This document shows, one piece after another, positions 1-5,528 of a stretch of 12,268 nucleotides of DNA (position 1 is its first letter; every line of letters starts with the position of its first letter). Source of the DNA: DATLXU01 sp035575515 (GTDB lineage: Bacteria; Acidobacteriota; Blastocatellia; UBA7656); NCBI GenBank assembly GCA_035575515.1, contig DATLXU010000004.1, positions 1 through 12,268 on the forward strand, written 5' to 3'. A program made the translations under genes and the position numbers. Below the pieces are notes generated by a model, which saw nothing but the letters and a program-made list of their open reading frames with translations, was not told the DNA's origin and ran no database searches.

Positions 1-87
1 GCGCATCTCTTTCAACTGGGCGATGAGCAATGGAATGTCATCGCCTCGTTCGTTAGTGATGGGTAAATTCTCAGCATTGTTTGACAT
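1..87 (-). CDS. Transposase N-terminus (IS1634-like), cut by window edge
   Basis: An open frame runs from an ATG at 87-85 to the window edge without a stop and gives 29 residues. It includes NERGDDIPLLIAQLKEMR. From memory this resembles the start of IS1634/DUF4277-type DDE transposases, which begin with a short tail followed by an ERxDDIPLLLAQL-type segment before the catalytic domain. The catalytic domain would lie to the left of the window and cannot be seen. No strong Shine-Dalgarno precedes the ATG. The outer end of the element should lie between this start and roughly base 150, but I could not identify a terminal inverted repeat. The family name is a recollection; a different transposase or a non-mobile gene remains possible. 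Confidence 0.55.
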   Translation of the reverse strand, partial: MSNNAENLPITNERGDDIPLLIAQLKEMR

Positions 88-151
88 TGGCTGAGTTTAT
101 CCCATTTTGGCAAACTGCGAAAAAAATCAGCGAAACGCAAGAAATTACTTT

Positions 152-172
152 TGCCTTCTGCCTTTTGCCTTC
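152..172. repeat. Degenerate heptamer repeat, three units
   Basis: Three consecutive 7-base units read TGCCTTC, TGCCTTT and TGCCTTC on the plus strand. Related units (TGCCTAC, TGCTTAC, CGCCTGC) recur between gap and pgk at 6739-6759 and 6819-6832. They sit in non-coding DNA next to the transposase start. Such short tandem heptamers are dispersed in some cyanobacterial and acidobacterial genomes; their function is unknown. Confidence 0.6.
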
Positions 173-182
173 ATTGTCTCTC

Positions 183-413
183 CTATCCTGCCAAATGCAC
201 ACGGAAGCTCTCGCCATTTGCCAATCCGAGCACGACGATGTTGCCATTGAAATTGACCATGCAATCCTGCAATAACCTCACCGCGCTGTCTGCGACTACT
301 TTCCAACACTCGATTTGACACTCCCCACCGCTGGCGCAGTCCGGGCCAATATATTGATTGCAGCGTAAACAATGTGAGAATGTAGACTGGATATTATGAA
401 GAAATCGCCGCAA
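183..413 (-). CDS. Possible small cysteine-rich protein, unknown
   Basis: This open frame of up to 76 codons opens with TTG and has no clear Shine-Dalgarno. The middle carries a cysteine cluster: CLRC, then C, C and C within GPDCASGGECQIEC. It resembles a small zinc- or metal-binding knuckle, and a plain soluble tail ends in FRVHLAG. Third-position GC over the Cys-rich part looks like that of neighbouring genes, which is why I list it. It lies between the transposase start and the cyclic-nucleotide-binding gene, on the same strand as both. It could be a remnant of a longer gene broken by insertion, or a chance frame. I do not recognise a family. Confidence 0.3.
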   Translation of the reverse strand: MRRFLHNIQSTFSHCLRCNQYIGPDCASGGECQIECWKVVADSAVRLLQDCMVNFNGNIVVLGLANGESFRVHLAG

Positions 414-456
414 TCAAGAAGAATCGTACGCGGCGAAGAGGTCGGATTATCAGCAG

Positions 457-948
457 CTAGGCTGATTGGAATCTCGGTTGTCGATCATCAGGCGCTTGTG
501 CCGCAACCCCCAGTAGTTGCAGCGTGGTTGCGTGGAGGCGGTGCGCTATTATCTGAGTGATGCGCATAAGCATTTCCCGGTTGAGGTCGCTGTCTTTTTG
601 GCATAGCTCGCGGAGTCGCTCGCCATCAACTGCGATTGCCCGCGTGAGCCCGACTGCGCGCGCATCGAATCGCCAGTTGTACGGCGGAATCAACCAGGAC
701 CATCCGAGCGCGTCGCCTGCGCCAATCGTCTCGACCGTGACGACGCCACGCTCCGCCGAGTAAACTTCGAGCGCGACGTGGCCGTGCTGGATCAGGTAGA
801 GCACGTCTGCGGTTTCACCTTCGCGAAACAGGTATTCGCCGTCCTCGAACCGCTCGCTGGCCGCAAGCGAAGCGATTATCTGAATGAATTGTTCATCCAA
901 CCCCTCAAAGAATGGATGGGCTGCCAGCACTCTTTTATCAATCTTCAT
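457..948 (-). CDS. Single-domain cyclic nucleotide-binding (Crp-like) protein
   Basis: This is a 163-residue cytoplasmic protein made of one cNMP-binding beta-roll. HPFFEGL (11-17) opens the domain, and YLFREGETADVLYLIQHG (39-56) is the classic roll segment with conserved glycines. Residues 76-98 are the phosphate-binding cassette region, here GAGDALGWSWLIPPYNWRFD instead of the usual GELAL...R form. A C-helix follows (about 118-146). No helix-turn-helix follows, so it is unlikely to bind DNA itself, unlike Crp or Fnr. It may sense a ligand and act on a partner protein. The start is well supported: GGAGG sits 6 bases upstream of the ATG. The stop codon lies in the loop of a 6-bp inverted repeat (449-466). 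The ligand is unknown, because the altered cassette makes cAMP or cGMP binding uncertain. Confidence 0.85.
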   Translation of the reverse strand: MKIDKRVLAAHPFFEGLDEQFIQIIASLAASERFEDGEYLFREGETADVLYLIQHGHVALEVYSAERGVVTVETIGAGDALGWSWLIPPYNWRFDARAVGLTRAIAVDGERLRELCQKDSDLNREMLMRITQIIAHRLHATTLQLLGVAAQAPDDRQPRFQSA

Positions 949-988
949 TTCAAACCTCCGATTGGCAGGAGCGAACAGGCATCTTGGA

Positions 989-1174
989 TTAATGAAAGCC
1001 GTGCCTGGAGGTGAAGAGATTCGCGGCTCGTTCTCCCATCTTGTGACTGATCGAGCGAGGCAGGCTCCATAGAGTATTTGCCATCAATCGCGTCTCGGTC
1101 CGATTCCACAATGAATAGAAGATTGCGGCCATATGGACTTCAGTCCGCGACTTTAGAATTTCTTCACCCCACAT
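989..1174 (-). CDS. Possible small protein upstream of the Crp-like gene
   Basis: This is a 61-codon frame beginning MWGEEILKSRTEV and ending SRHGFH. I chose the ATG at 1174 because AGGAG lies 8 bases upstream (1183-1187), an excellent Shine-Dalgarno; the frame itself stays open further upstream. It ends 40 bases before the ATG of the cyclic-nucleotide-binding gene on the same strand, so the two could be co-transcribed. The protein has several Trp and Met residues and a basic C-terminal half, with no signal peptide or recognisable domain. Codon use is unremarkable. The frame is short and no family is recognised, so a chance ORF cannot be excluded. Confidence 0.33.
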   Translation of the reverse strand: MWGEEILKSRTEVHMAAIFYSLWNRTETRLMANTLWSLPRSISHKMGERAANLFTSRHGFH

Positions 1175-1328
1175 GCTTGAGTCTCCTAAGCGTCTCACGC
1201 GCGACCGCTGCCCTCACCTGTGATCGCGCATTAGAGCTTCGAGTTGACTCGCGCAAGACGCGGTTGCAAGGCAAGCATTAACTGCCCGCCTTCGAATGCA
1301 CAATAGAGCATTTGTCCGGGCGAATTCC

Positions 1329-1374
1329 GTGACCGCTGTCACAGTTGCCTGTGACTCCGCTCACGAGATATAAC
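1329..1374 (+). promoter_or_regulatory. Promoter-like segment with overlapping GTGAC palindromes
   Basis: TTGCCT (1345-1350) and TATAAC (1369-1374) are 18 bases apart and resemble sigma70 -35 and -10 boxes reading rightwards. Overlapping them are GTGAC (1329), GTCAC (1338) and GTGAC (1351), which form two interlocking palindromes: GTGAC-4-GTCAC and GTCACAG-4-CTGTGAC. The arrangement looks like an operator of a Crp/Fnr-type or other dimeric regulator. No convincing gene follows on the plus strand, so the target is unclear. Confidence 0.35.
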
Positions 1375-1435
1375 AGATTAAAGGCGATGAATAACATTTT
1401 TTCTTTAAGGTCCGATTCTTCTTGCTCGGATTTTC

Positions 1436-1496
1436 GCTCAAAAAAGAAAAGCCCGCCGATCCGGTCCCGGGAGAATGTAGGTCTGGAGTCGGCGGG
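1436..1496 (-). terminator. Rho-independent terminator (minus strand)
   Basis: Read on the minus strand, CCCGCCGA (1496-1489) pairs perfectly with TCGGCGGG (1459-1452). It is followed by C and then TTTTCTTTTTT (1450-1440). An 8-bp GC-rich stem plus a U-rich tail is a standard intrinsic terminator. The 29-base loop is large but can fold further (TCC/GGA continues the stem with one bulge). It would end transcripts arriving from the dienelactone hydrolase side, or from the possible small ORF at 1581-1841. Confidence 0.65.
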
Positions 1497-1580
1497 TTGG
1501 ACTATCAATAGCTGCCTGCGGAGAGCTTTGAATCAACCGATAGGCTCGTCGTTCCCTGAAATTCACAAGCCCGCTCTCCG

Positions 1581-1841
1581 CTAGACAGCGCTCATCTTCC
1601 CCGACGCTGCATCAAAGGTGGTCCGGTACTTTGCATCGAGGATCGCTCCGAACCTTCTTGAGAGAGTGGAAGAATGATGAAACAGGTTCGCGAGTTGGCC
1701 TCGAACATAAAGCAGTCCGATCTTTATGAAAGAGCCGGGCAGAACAAGGTTGCAATCGTGCTCCTGTCTGCCGATGATAAATTCTAGAATTTCGCCTGTG
1801 GCAAAATCTATGACAACCGTCACTGCTCGCCGTGACAGCAA
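1581..1841 (-). CDS. Possible small protein, unknown
   Basis: This is a frame of up to 86 codons opening with TTG; an internal GTG at codon 7 would give the sequence starting VTVVIDFATGEILEFIIGR. The translation has a believable alternation of hydrophobic and polar residues (VTVVIDFATGEILEFII, then GSFIKIGLLYV). A terminator lies about 85 bases beyond its stop on the same strand. Against it, the start codon is weak, the only Shine-Dalgarno-like stretch is AAGGG, and no family is recognised. It lies downstream of the dienelactone hydrolase gene on the same strand, separated by the stem at 1850-1872. Confidence 0.28.
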   Translation of the reverse strand: MLSRRAVTVVIDFATGEILEFIIGRQEHDCNLVLPGSFIKIGLLYVRGQLANLFHHSSTLSRRFGAILDAKYRTTFDAASGKMSAV

Positions 1842-1849
1842 TCACACGC

Positions 1850-1872
1850 GCCCTTTATGCACGGTAAAGGGC
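1850..1872 (-). other. Stem-loop after dienelactone hydrolase stop
   Basis: GCCCTTTA (1850-1857) and TAAAGGGC (1865-1872) form a perfect 8-bp stem with a 7-base loop. It lies 27 bases past the stop of the minus-strand hydrolase gene. No T-run follows on that strand, so it is not a textbook terminator. It may be a 3' stability or processing stem. Confidence 0.5.
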
Positions 1873-1899
1873 ACCTCCCATATCGAGGCGGCGCATCAA

Positions 1900-2583
1900 T
1901 TACTTCTTCAGATGCTCCGCGAAAAAGTCGAGCGTCCGCCGCCACGCGTCTTTGGCTGCGGCCTCGTCATAAACATCCGGGCGCTGGTCGTTGAAGAATG
2001 CGTGGTCGGTGCCGGGATAAATGTGCATCACGGCCTGCTTGCCGTGTTCTTTCAATTTGCTTTCAAGCTCGTGCACAGACGATGGCGGCACGAACTGGTC
2101 GCGCTCGGCGTAGATGCCAAGCACTGGAGCCTGCAGGTTGGCGAGGTCAGGCCTAACGTTCGGATGTATGCCGTAGAAGACGACGCACGCGCCGACCTGC
2201 GGATTCTTGCTTGCGGCATATAGCGACAGCGCGCCGCCCATGCAGAATCCTATTGTGCCAACCTTGTCGCCCGTCGTCGCTTCATTGTTGAGGAGATATT
2301 GAATCGCACCACGCAAATCTTTTTCGGCTTCGTCAATGCGGAGAGCCATCATAAGCTTTCCGGCCTCGTCAGGCGATTTGGTTGTTTCACCATGATAGAG
2401 GTCGGGCGCGAGCGCCGTATAACCTTCCGCCGCGAACCTGTCGCACACGTCTTTGATGTGGCCGACAAGTCCCCACCATTCCTGAATGACAATCACGCCC
2501 GGTCCTTTTCCCTGAGCCGGAGTTGCAAGATAGCCGCTCGTCGTGCCGCCGTTGCTTGAAAACTCAACCATTTGTCCTGGCAT
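1900..2583 (-). CDS. Dienelactone hydrolase family protein
   Basis: This 227-residue cytoplasmic alpha/beta hydrolase of the DLH family is of usual length. The family hydrolyses carboxylic esters or lactones such as the dienelactones of chlorocatechol breakdown, and many homologues have unknown substrates. The catalytic triad is visible: Cys114 in GFCMGG, Asp162 in ERDQFVP and His194 in GTDHAFF. Glu35 in QEWWG matches the glutamate that positions the cysteine. There is no signal peptide. The ATG start is fixed by AAAGGAGG four bases upstream. It has its own promoter candidate and is separated by 203 bases from ubiX, so it is probably an independent unit. No aromatic degradation genes are nearby, so the name gives the family, not a proven substrate. 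Confidence 0.92.
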   Translation of the reverse strand: MPGQMVEFSSNGGTTSGYLATPAQGKGPGVIVIQEWWGLVGHIKDVCDRFAAEGYTALAPDLYHGETTKSPDEAGKLMMALRIDEAEKDLRGAIQYLLNNEATTGDKVGTIGFCMGGALSLYAASKNPQVGACVVFYGIHPNVRPDLANLQAPVLGIYAERDQFVPPSSVHELESKLKEHGKQAVMHIYPGTDHAFFNDQRPDVYDEAAAKDAWRRTLDFFAEHLKK

Positions 2584-2587
2584 AATA

Positions 2588-2595
2588 CCTCCTTT
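2588..2595 (-). promoter_or_regulatory. Ribosome binding site of the hydrolase
   Basis: AAAGGAGG on the minus strand ends four bases before the ATG at 2583. It is a near-perfect anti-16S match and decides this start. Confidence 0.85.
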
Positions 2596-2628
2596 GAATT
2601 TAGTTATGCTTCACACCGGACTCCGCCG

Positions 2629-2657
2629 AGTTTAGTCCACGCAAATTAGTTTATCAA
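2629..2657 (-). promoter_or_regulatory. Sigma70-type promoter for the dienelactone hydrolase
   Basis: On the minus strand TTGATA (2657-2652) and TAAACT (2634-2629) are separated by 17 bases. They match the -35 and -10 consensus at 5 and 4 of 6 positions. Transcription would start near 2622, leaving a leader of about 40 bases with the strong ribosome binding site. Confidence 0.5.
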
Positions 2658-2748
2658 CTTCTCATAAATGTTCAGCTTGCCCTGTATCGCGCCTGCTCCT
2701 TTTAGAAATAACTCATATTCAACTGCTGGATAATTAAGCGAGATGTCA

Positions 2749-2775
2749 TGAAACAGGCTCTGGGAGCCTATTTCA
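2749..2775 (-). other. 12-bp stem-loop right after ubiX stop
   Basis: TGAAACAGGCTC (2749-2760) pairs with GAGCCTATTTCA (2764-2775) around a 3-base loop. One pair is a wobble in the minus-strand RNA. It begins 11 bases past the ubiX stop codon. The following minus-strand sequence is not U-rich, so it is a terminator without a tail or a 3'-end protecting stem. Confidence 0.6.
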
Positions 2776-2786
2776 AGGAACGCCGC

Positions 2787-3392
2787 TCAAATTGTTCCCT
2801 GCGCCTTTCCTCCCGTGGTCATTGCGCCTTGCCATCGAGCCGCAACATCAATGTGAATGTCGAACTGGTCAAGCGTCCGCATGACTATGTGATTGATGAT
2901 GTCGTCAATCGTTTGCGGATGATTGTAGAAAGCGGGAACCGGCGGCATAATGACGGCGCCCATGCGCGACAGCTTCAGCATGTTCTCAATGTGAATGTCA
3001 TTGAGCGGACTTTCGCGGACCAACAGCACGAGCCGACGCCGCTCTTTCAAGACGACATCCGCCGCGCGATGAATGAGATTATCGCCCGCACCGTGTGCGA
3101 TTGCCCCAAGCGTTCGCATGCTGCACGGGGCAATGACCATGCCTTTGGTGATGAACGAGCCACTTGAGATAGCCGCGCCCTGATCGCCTATCTGATAAAA
3201 GCGGGTCGCCATCCGTTGAACTTCTTCCGCAGTGTAGGGCGTTTCGTGAATGAGCGTTCGGCAGGCCCACTTGCTCATTACCAGATGAGTCTCTATGCCT
3301 GAGCCTTCGAGCGCCTGCAAAAGTCGCACGCCGAAGATGGTTCCCGTTGCTCCGGTTATACCCACAATCAATTTTTCGTCAGCGTTTCCCAT
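2787..3392 (-). CDS. ubiX: Flavin prenyltransferase UbiX
   Basis: This 201-residue cytoplasmic enzyme joins a dimethylallyl group to FMN to make prenyl-FMN, the cofactor of UbiD-type decarboxylases used in quinone synthesis and other pathways. Visible family signatures are LIVGITGATGTIFGVRLLQAL (about 8-28, FMN phosphate loop), SSGSF (76-80), APCSMRTLGAIAHG (88-101), the LKERRRLVLLVRESPL stretch with Glu127, and GAVIMPPVPAFYNHP with Tyr156, then ARWQGA near the C-terminus. I chose the ATG at 3392. GGAG lies 11 bases before it and it gives the usual length, whereas the longer frame to 3455 opens with TTG and adds 21 unconserved residues. No ubiD is in the window. It lies downstream of tRNA-Leu on the same strand. 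Confidence 0.95.
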   Translation of the reverse strand: MGNADEKLIVGITGATGTIFGVRLLQALEGSGIETHLVMSKWACRTLIHETPYTAEEVQRMATRFYQIGDQGAAISSGSFITKGMVIAPCSMRTLGAIAHGAGDNLIHRAADVVLKERRRLVLLVRESPLNDIHIENMLKLSRMGAVIMPPVPAFYNHPQTIDDIINHIVMRTLDQFDIHIDVAARWQGAMTTGGKAQGTI

Positions 3393-3522
3393 CGCTTGAA
3401 ATGCTCCGCGTTCTGCCGGTGATTCTACAACGCTGTTGCCCATCTCGTGCAGCAATTCATCGCGTCTATTTTAGTTCGCGGGATGAAATAATATGAAATG
3501 AAATCGAGTGAAAGATAAGGAA

Positions 3523-3608
<86 letters not shown>

Positions 3609-3676
3609 CGTTCGGAAGACTAAATTGACAAACTCAAGCTGCGCGCAACACTAATATCGCGCGGTTAATCAATCAG

Positions 3677-4108
3677 CTACTTCTTCTCAGGCTCAGCAGG
3701 CGGCGGCGTCTGATTTGACGGAGAAGATGGCGTCGCCGTCTCACCCTGCGGCTGTGTCTGCGGCGCGGCTGCTGGCGCACTCTGCTGCGGCTCAGTCGTA
3801 GGCGGAATAGCGGGCTGAGCAGGCGCAGGCTGTGTTGTGCCCTGTCCCGGAGTTATCCCTTCGCCCACGGATTTCTCTTCAAACAGACCGGGAATGTTGA
3901 ACAGGAACGCGATCAGGAAGAAGACTATCGCAGCCGTGATGGTTACCTTCGCCAGAACCGTCTGAGTTCCGCGCGGGCCGAACGCAGCCGAATTGACCCC
4001 GCCGCCGAAGACCGCCGCTGCGTCGGATTTGCCCGGCTGCAACAGCACGAACAATATCAACACGAAGCACGCGATGATGTATAGAATCGTTAAAATAGTG
4101 CTTATCAC
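3677..4108 (-). CDS. secG: Protein-export membrane protein SecG
   Basis: This 143-residue inner-membrane subunit of the SecYEG translocon assists SecA-driven protein export. Transmembrane helix 1 spans about residues 3-23. The conserved cytoplasmic loop LLQPGKSDAAAVFGGG (22-37) continues to FGPRGTQTVLAKVT, and helix 2 spans about 52-71. The tail from about 77 is a low-complexity Pro/Gln/Thr/Ala segment ending PPPAEPEKK. That makes the protein longer than E. coli SecG (110 residues). The start is GTG with AGGA about 8 bases upstream. It begins 18 bases after the tpiA stop, so tpiA and secG form an operon, a common pairing in bacteria. The tRNA-Leu follows downstream. Confidence 0.93.
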   Translation of the reverse strand: MISTILTILYIIACFVLILFVLLQPGKSDAAAVFGGGVNSAAFGPRGTQTVLAKVTITAAIVFFLIAFLFNIPGLFEEKSVGEGITPGQGTTQPAPAQPAIPPTTEPQQSAPAAAPQTQPQGETATPSSPSNQTPPPAEPEKK

Positions 4109-4126
4109 TTCTTCGTCCTACCCGTT

Positions 4127-4882
4127 CTATTTATAATTCACGATCCCCGCAAGCGATTCGGCTTCGAGGCTCGCGCCGCCAACGAGCGCCCCATCAATGT
4201 CCACCTGGTTAATCAAAGACGCGATGTTATCAGGCTTCACGCTCCCGCCGTAGAGGATTCTCACCTCATCGGCCACCCTGTCCCCAAACATCTCACGGAT
4301 GCGGCTTCGGATGAAGGCGTGCATTTGCTGGGCCATCTCTGGCGTCGCTGTGCGACCTGTGCCGATTGCCCATACAGGCTCGTAAGCGATAATGATACGA
4401 GACGCTTCCGACACTGTCAAGTTACGCATTCCGCTGCTTAATTGCCCATCCACGACCGATTCAGCGCGGCCTGCATCGCGCTCTTCGAGCCGCTCGCCAA
4501 CGCAAACTATCGGCGTCAAATCTTCGGCAATCGCGGCGCGAATCTTCTTGTTGACGGACTCGTCCGTTTCGCCGTAATACTGCCGCCGCTCCGAATGCCC
4601 TATGATGGCCCATCGCGCGCCCGCGTCTCGAATCATCATCGCAGAGACTTCACCGGTGAATGCGCCCGTCCTCGATTCCGTCGCGACATCCTGCGCGGCG
4701 ACTCCAATGTTTGAGCCTTCGAGCTTGTCGGCAACAGACTTGATTGCCGTGAAAGGCGGGGCGAGGACTATCTCGCAGTGCGTCGAAGCGATGACCAGCG
4801 GCTTGAAAGCCTGAACAAAGTCCAACGCCTCTGCGATGGTTTTAAACATTTTCCAGTTGCCGGCTATGAATGGTTTTCGCAT
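4127..4882 (-). CDS. tpiA: Triosephosphate isomerase
   Basis: This 251-residue cytoplasmic TIM barrel interconverts dihydroxyacetone phosphate and glyceraldehyde 3-phosphate. Substrate-binding Asn9 and Lys11 lie in AGNWKM, the catalytic His96 in GHSERR and the catalytic base Glu168 in AYEPVWAIGTG, which runs into the flexible loop 6. The phosphate grip is formed by YGGSVKP (211-217) and GALVGGASL (231-239). Length and all key residues are normal. The Shine-Dalgarno is weak (GAAAGA), so translation may depend partly on the lipoprotein gene that ends 27 bases upstream. It is followed closely by secG and belongs to the same transcript as pgk and gap by spacing. Confidence 0.97.
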   Translation of the reverse strand: MRKPFIAGNWKMFKTIAEALDFVQAFKPLVIASTHCEIVLAPPFTAIKSVADKLEGSNIGVAAQDVATESRTGAFTGEVSAMMIRDAGARWAIIGHSERRQYYGETDESVNKKIRAAIAEDLTPIVCVGERLEERDAGRAESVVDGQLSSGMRNLTVSEASRIIIAYEPVWAIGTGRTATPEMAQQMHAFIRSRIREMFGDRVADEVRILYGGSVKPDNIASLINQVDIDGALVGGASLEAESLAGIVNYK

Positions 4883-4909
4883 AACGATCTTTCAAGATTG
4901 CTGCTCGTT

Positions 4910-5494
4910 CTATTTTTTTGCTTCAGGTTGTCTTTGTGTGCGAGCGATGACGATGTACCACAGATTCGAGTTGGGGTCTTTCTGAACCATCACTCTTCCG
5001 TCGTCATTCTCGCCCTTCTTTATATTCCACTCTGCGTTCAGCGAAGTTTTATTCTGTGTTACGACGGTCCAGCCATTGCTCTTGAGCGCTTTGTCATAAA
5101 ACTCGATGATCTTTTCGATAGGCGCTGAAGTTCGCAGCGTCAAACCCGCTGTGTCGTAGCCTTGCTGAGGCCCGTACTGCTTGTTCACCTCTCTTGCTTC
5201 AGGAAAATTAGGAATGTCTTTGACTCCTCCCGTGACCGAGTCCATAAAAGCAGGCACTCTGAATTGAGGCGGCGCAGACTGCGACGGTTGAGCGTTAGCC
5301 GATTGCTGACCGGGTTGCAGTTGACCTTGAGCGGCTTCGCCTGATGCTGGCTGCTCGCCGTCAGCTTGAGGCTGTCTTCGTTCAGGCTGGTTTATGTTGA
5401 TGTCGCTGTAGGCTGGTTTGCGCCCGCATCCTGTGGCTGTCGCAATCAGTATGACAATCAAGAGTAAGCAAACGAATCTCGCTATTGTCTTCAA
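4910..5494 (-). CDS. Putative lipoprotein of unknown function between pgk and tpiA
   Basis: This 194-residue protein has a lipoprotein signal: MKTIAR, a hydrophobic run FVCLLLIVILIA (8-19), and an ATGC box ending at Cys23 that would be lipidated. Residue -3 is Ala rather than Leu, slightly off consensus. Residues 36-77 are a Gln/Pro/Ala/Ser-rich linker. A folded domain follows (about 82-183) with DIPNFPEA (93-100), a central FYDKALKSNGWTVV (132-145) and a final strand LWYIVIA (178-184). The pattern 'proline-rich strand, FYxxALxxxGW, strand' occurs in small secreted domains that I cannot assign. The start is TTG, supported by AAGGAG 8 bases upstream. It is 34 bases from pgk and 27 from tpiA, so it is co-transcribed with glycolytic genes. 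It presumably sits on a membrane facing the periplasm; function unknown. Confidence 0.85.
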   Translation of the reverse strand: MKTIARFVCLLLIVILIATATGCGRKPAYSDININQPERRQPQADGEQPASGEAAQGQLQPGQQSANAQPSQSAPPQFRVPAFMDSVTGGVKDIPNFPEAREVNKQYGPQQGYDTAGLTLRTSAPIEKIIEFYDKALKSNGWTVVTQNKTSLNAEWNIKKGENDDGRVMVQKDPNSNLWYIVIARTQRQPEAKK

Positions 5495-5528
5495 CCCAAA
5501 AACTCCTTGTCGCGATTAACCGGGCGAA

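Larger units (their letters stand above)
949..1899. other. Gene-poor stretch with scattered signals
   Basis: These 950 bases hold no confidently assigned gene. They contain two weak ORF candidates (989-1174 and 1581-1841, both minus), a palindrome-rich promoter-like segment (1329-1374), an intrinsic terminator for minus-strand transcripts (1436-1496) and a stem just past the dienelactone hydrolase stop (1850-1872). The rest shows nothing I can name. Confidence 0.6.

Noticed and set aside
1278..1397. Short minus-strand frame beginning MLFIAFNLLYLV, resembling a signal peptide
   Set aside because: The hydrophobic run comes from an AT-rich segment just past the terminator, there is no Shine-Dalgarno, and it overlaps the palindromes at 1329-1355.
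1387..1584. Plus-strand frame after the promoter-like segment, starting MNNIFSLRSD
   Set aside because: The only AAAGG is two bases from the ATG, composition is Ser/Arg-rich without structure, and it runs through the terminator hairpin of the other strand.
1726..2223. Plus-strand open frame of 165 codons
   Set aside because: It lies antisense to most of the dienelactone hydrolase gene, which has a full catalytic triad and strong ribosome binding site. The antisense translation has no recognisable motif.
2748..3167. Plus-strand open frame of 139 codons
   Set aside because: Antisense to ubiX; the ubiX signatures are unmistakable.
4887..4898. Small palindrome ATCTT-TC-AAGAT at the tpiA ribosome binding site
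   Set aside because: Four usable pairs with a 4-base loop are too weak to argue for regulation.
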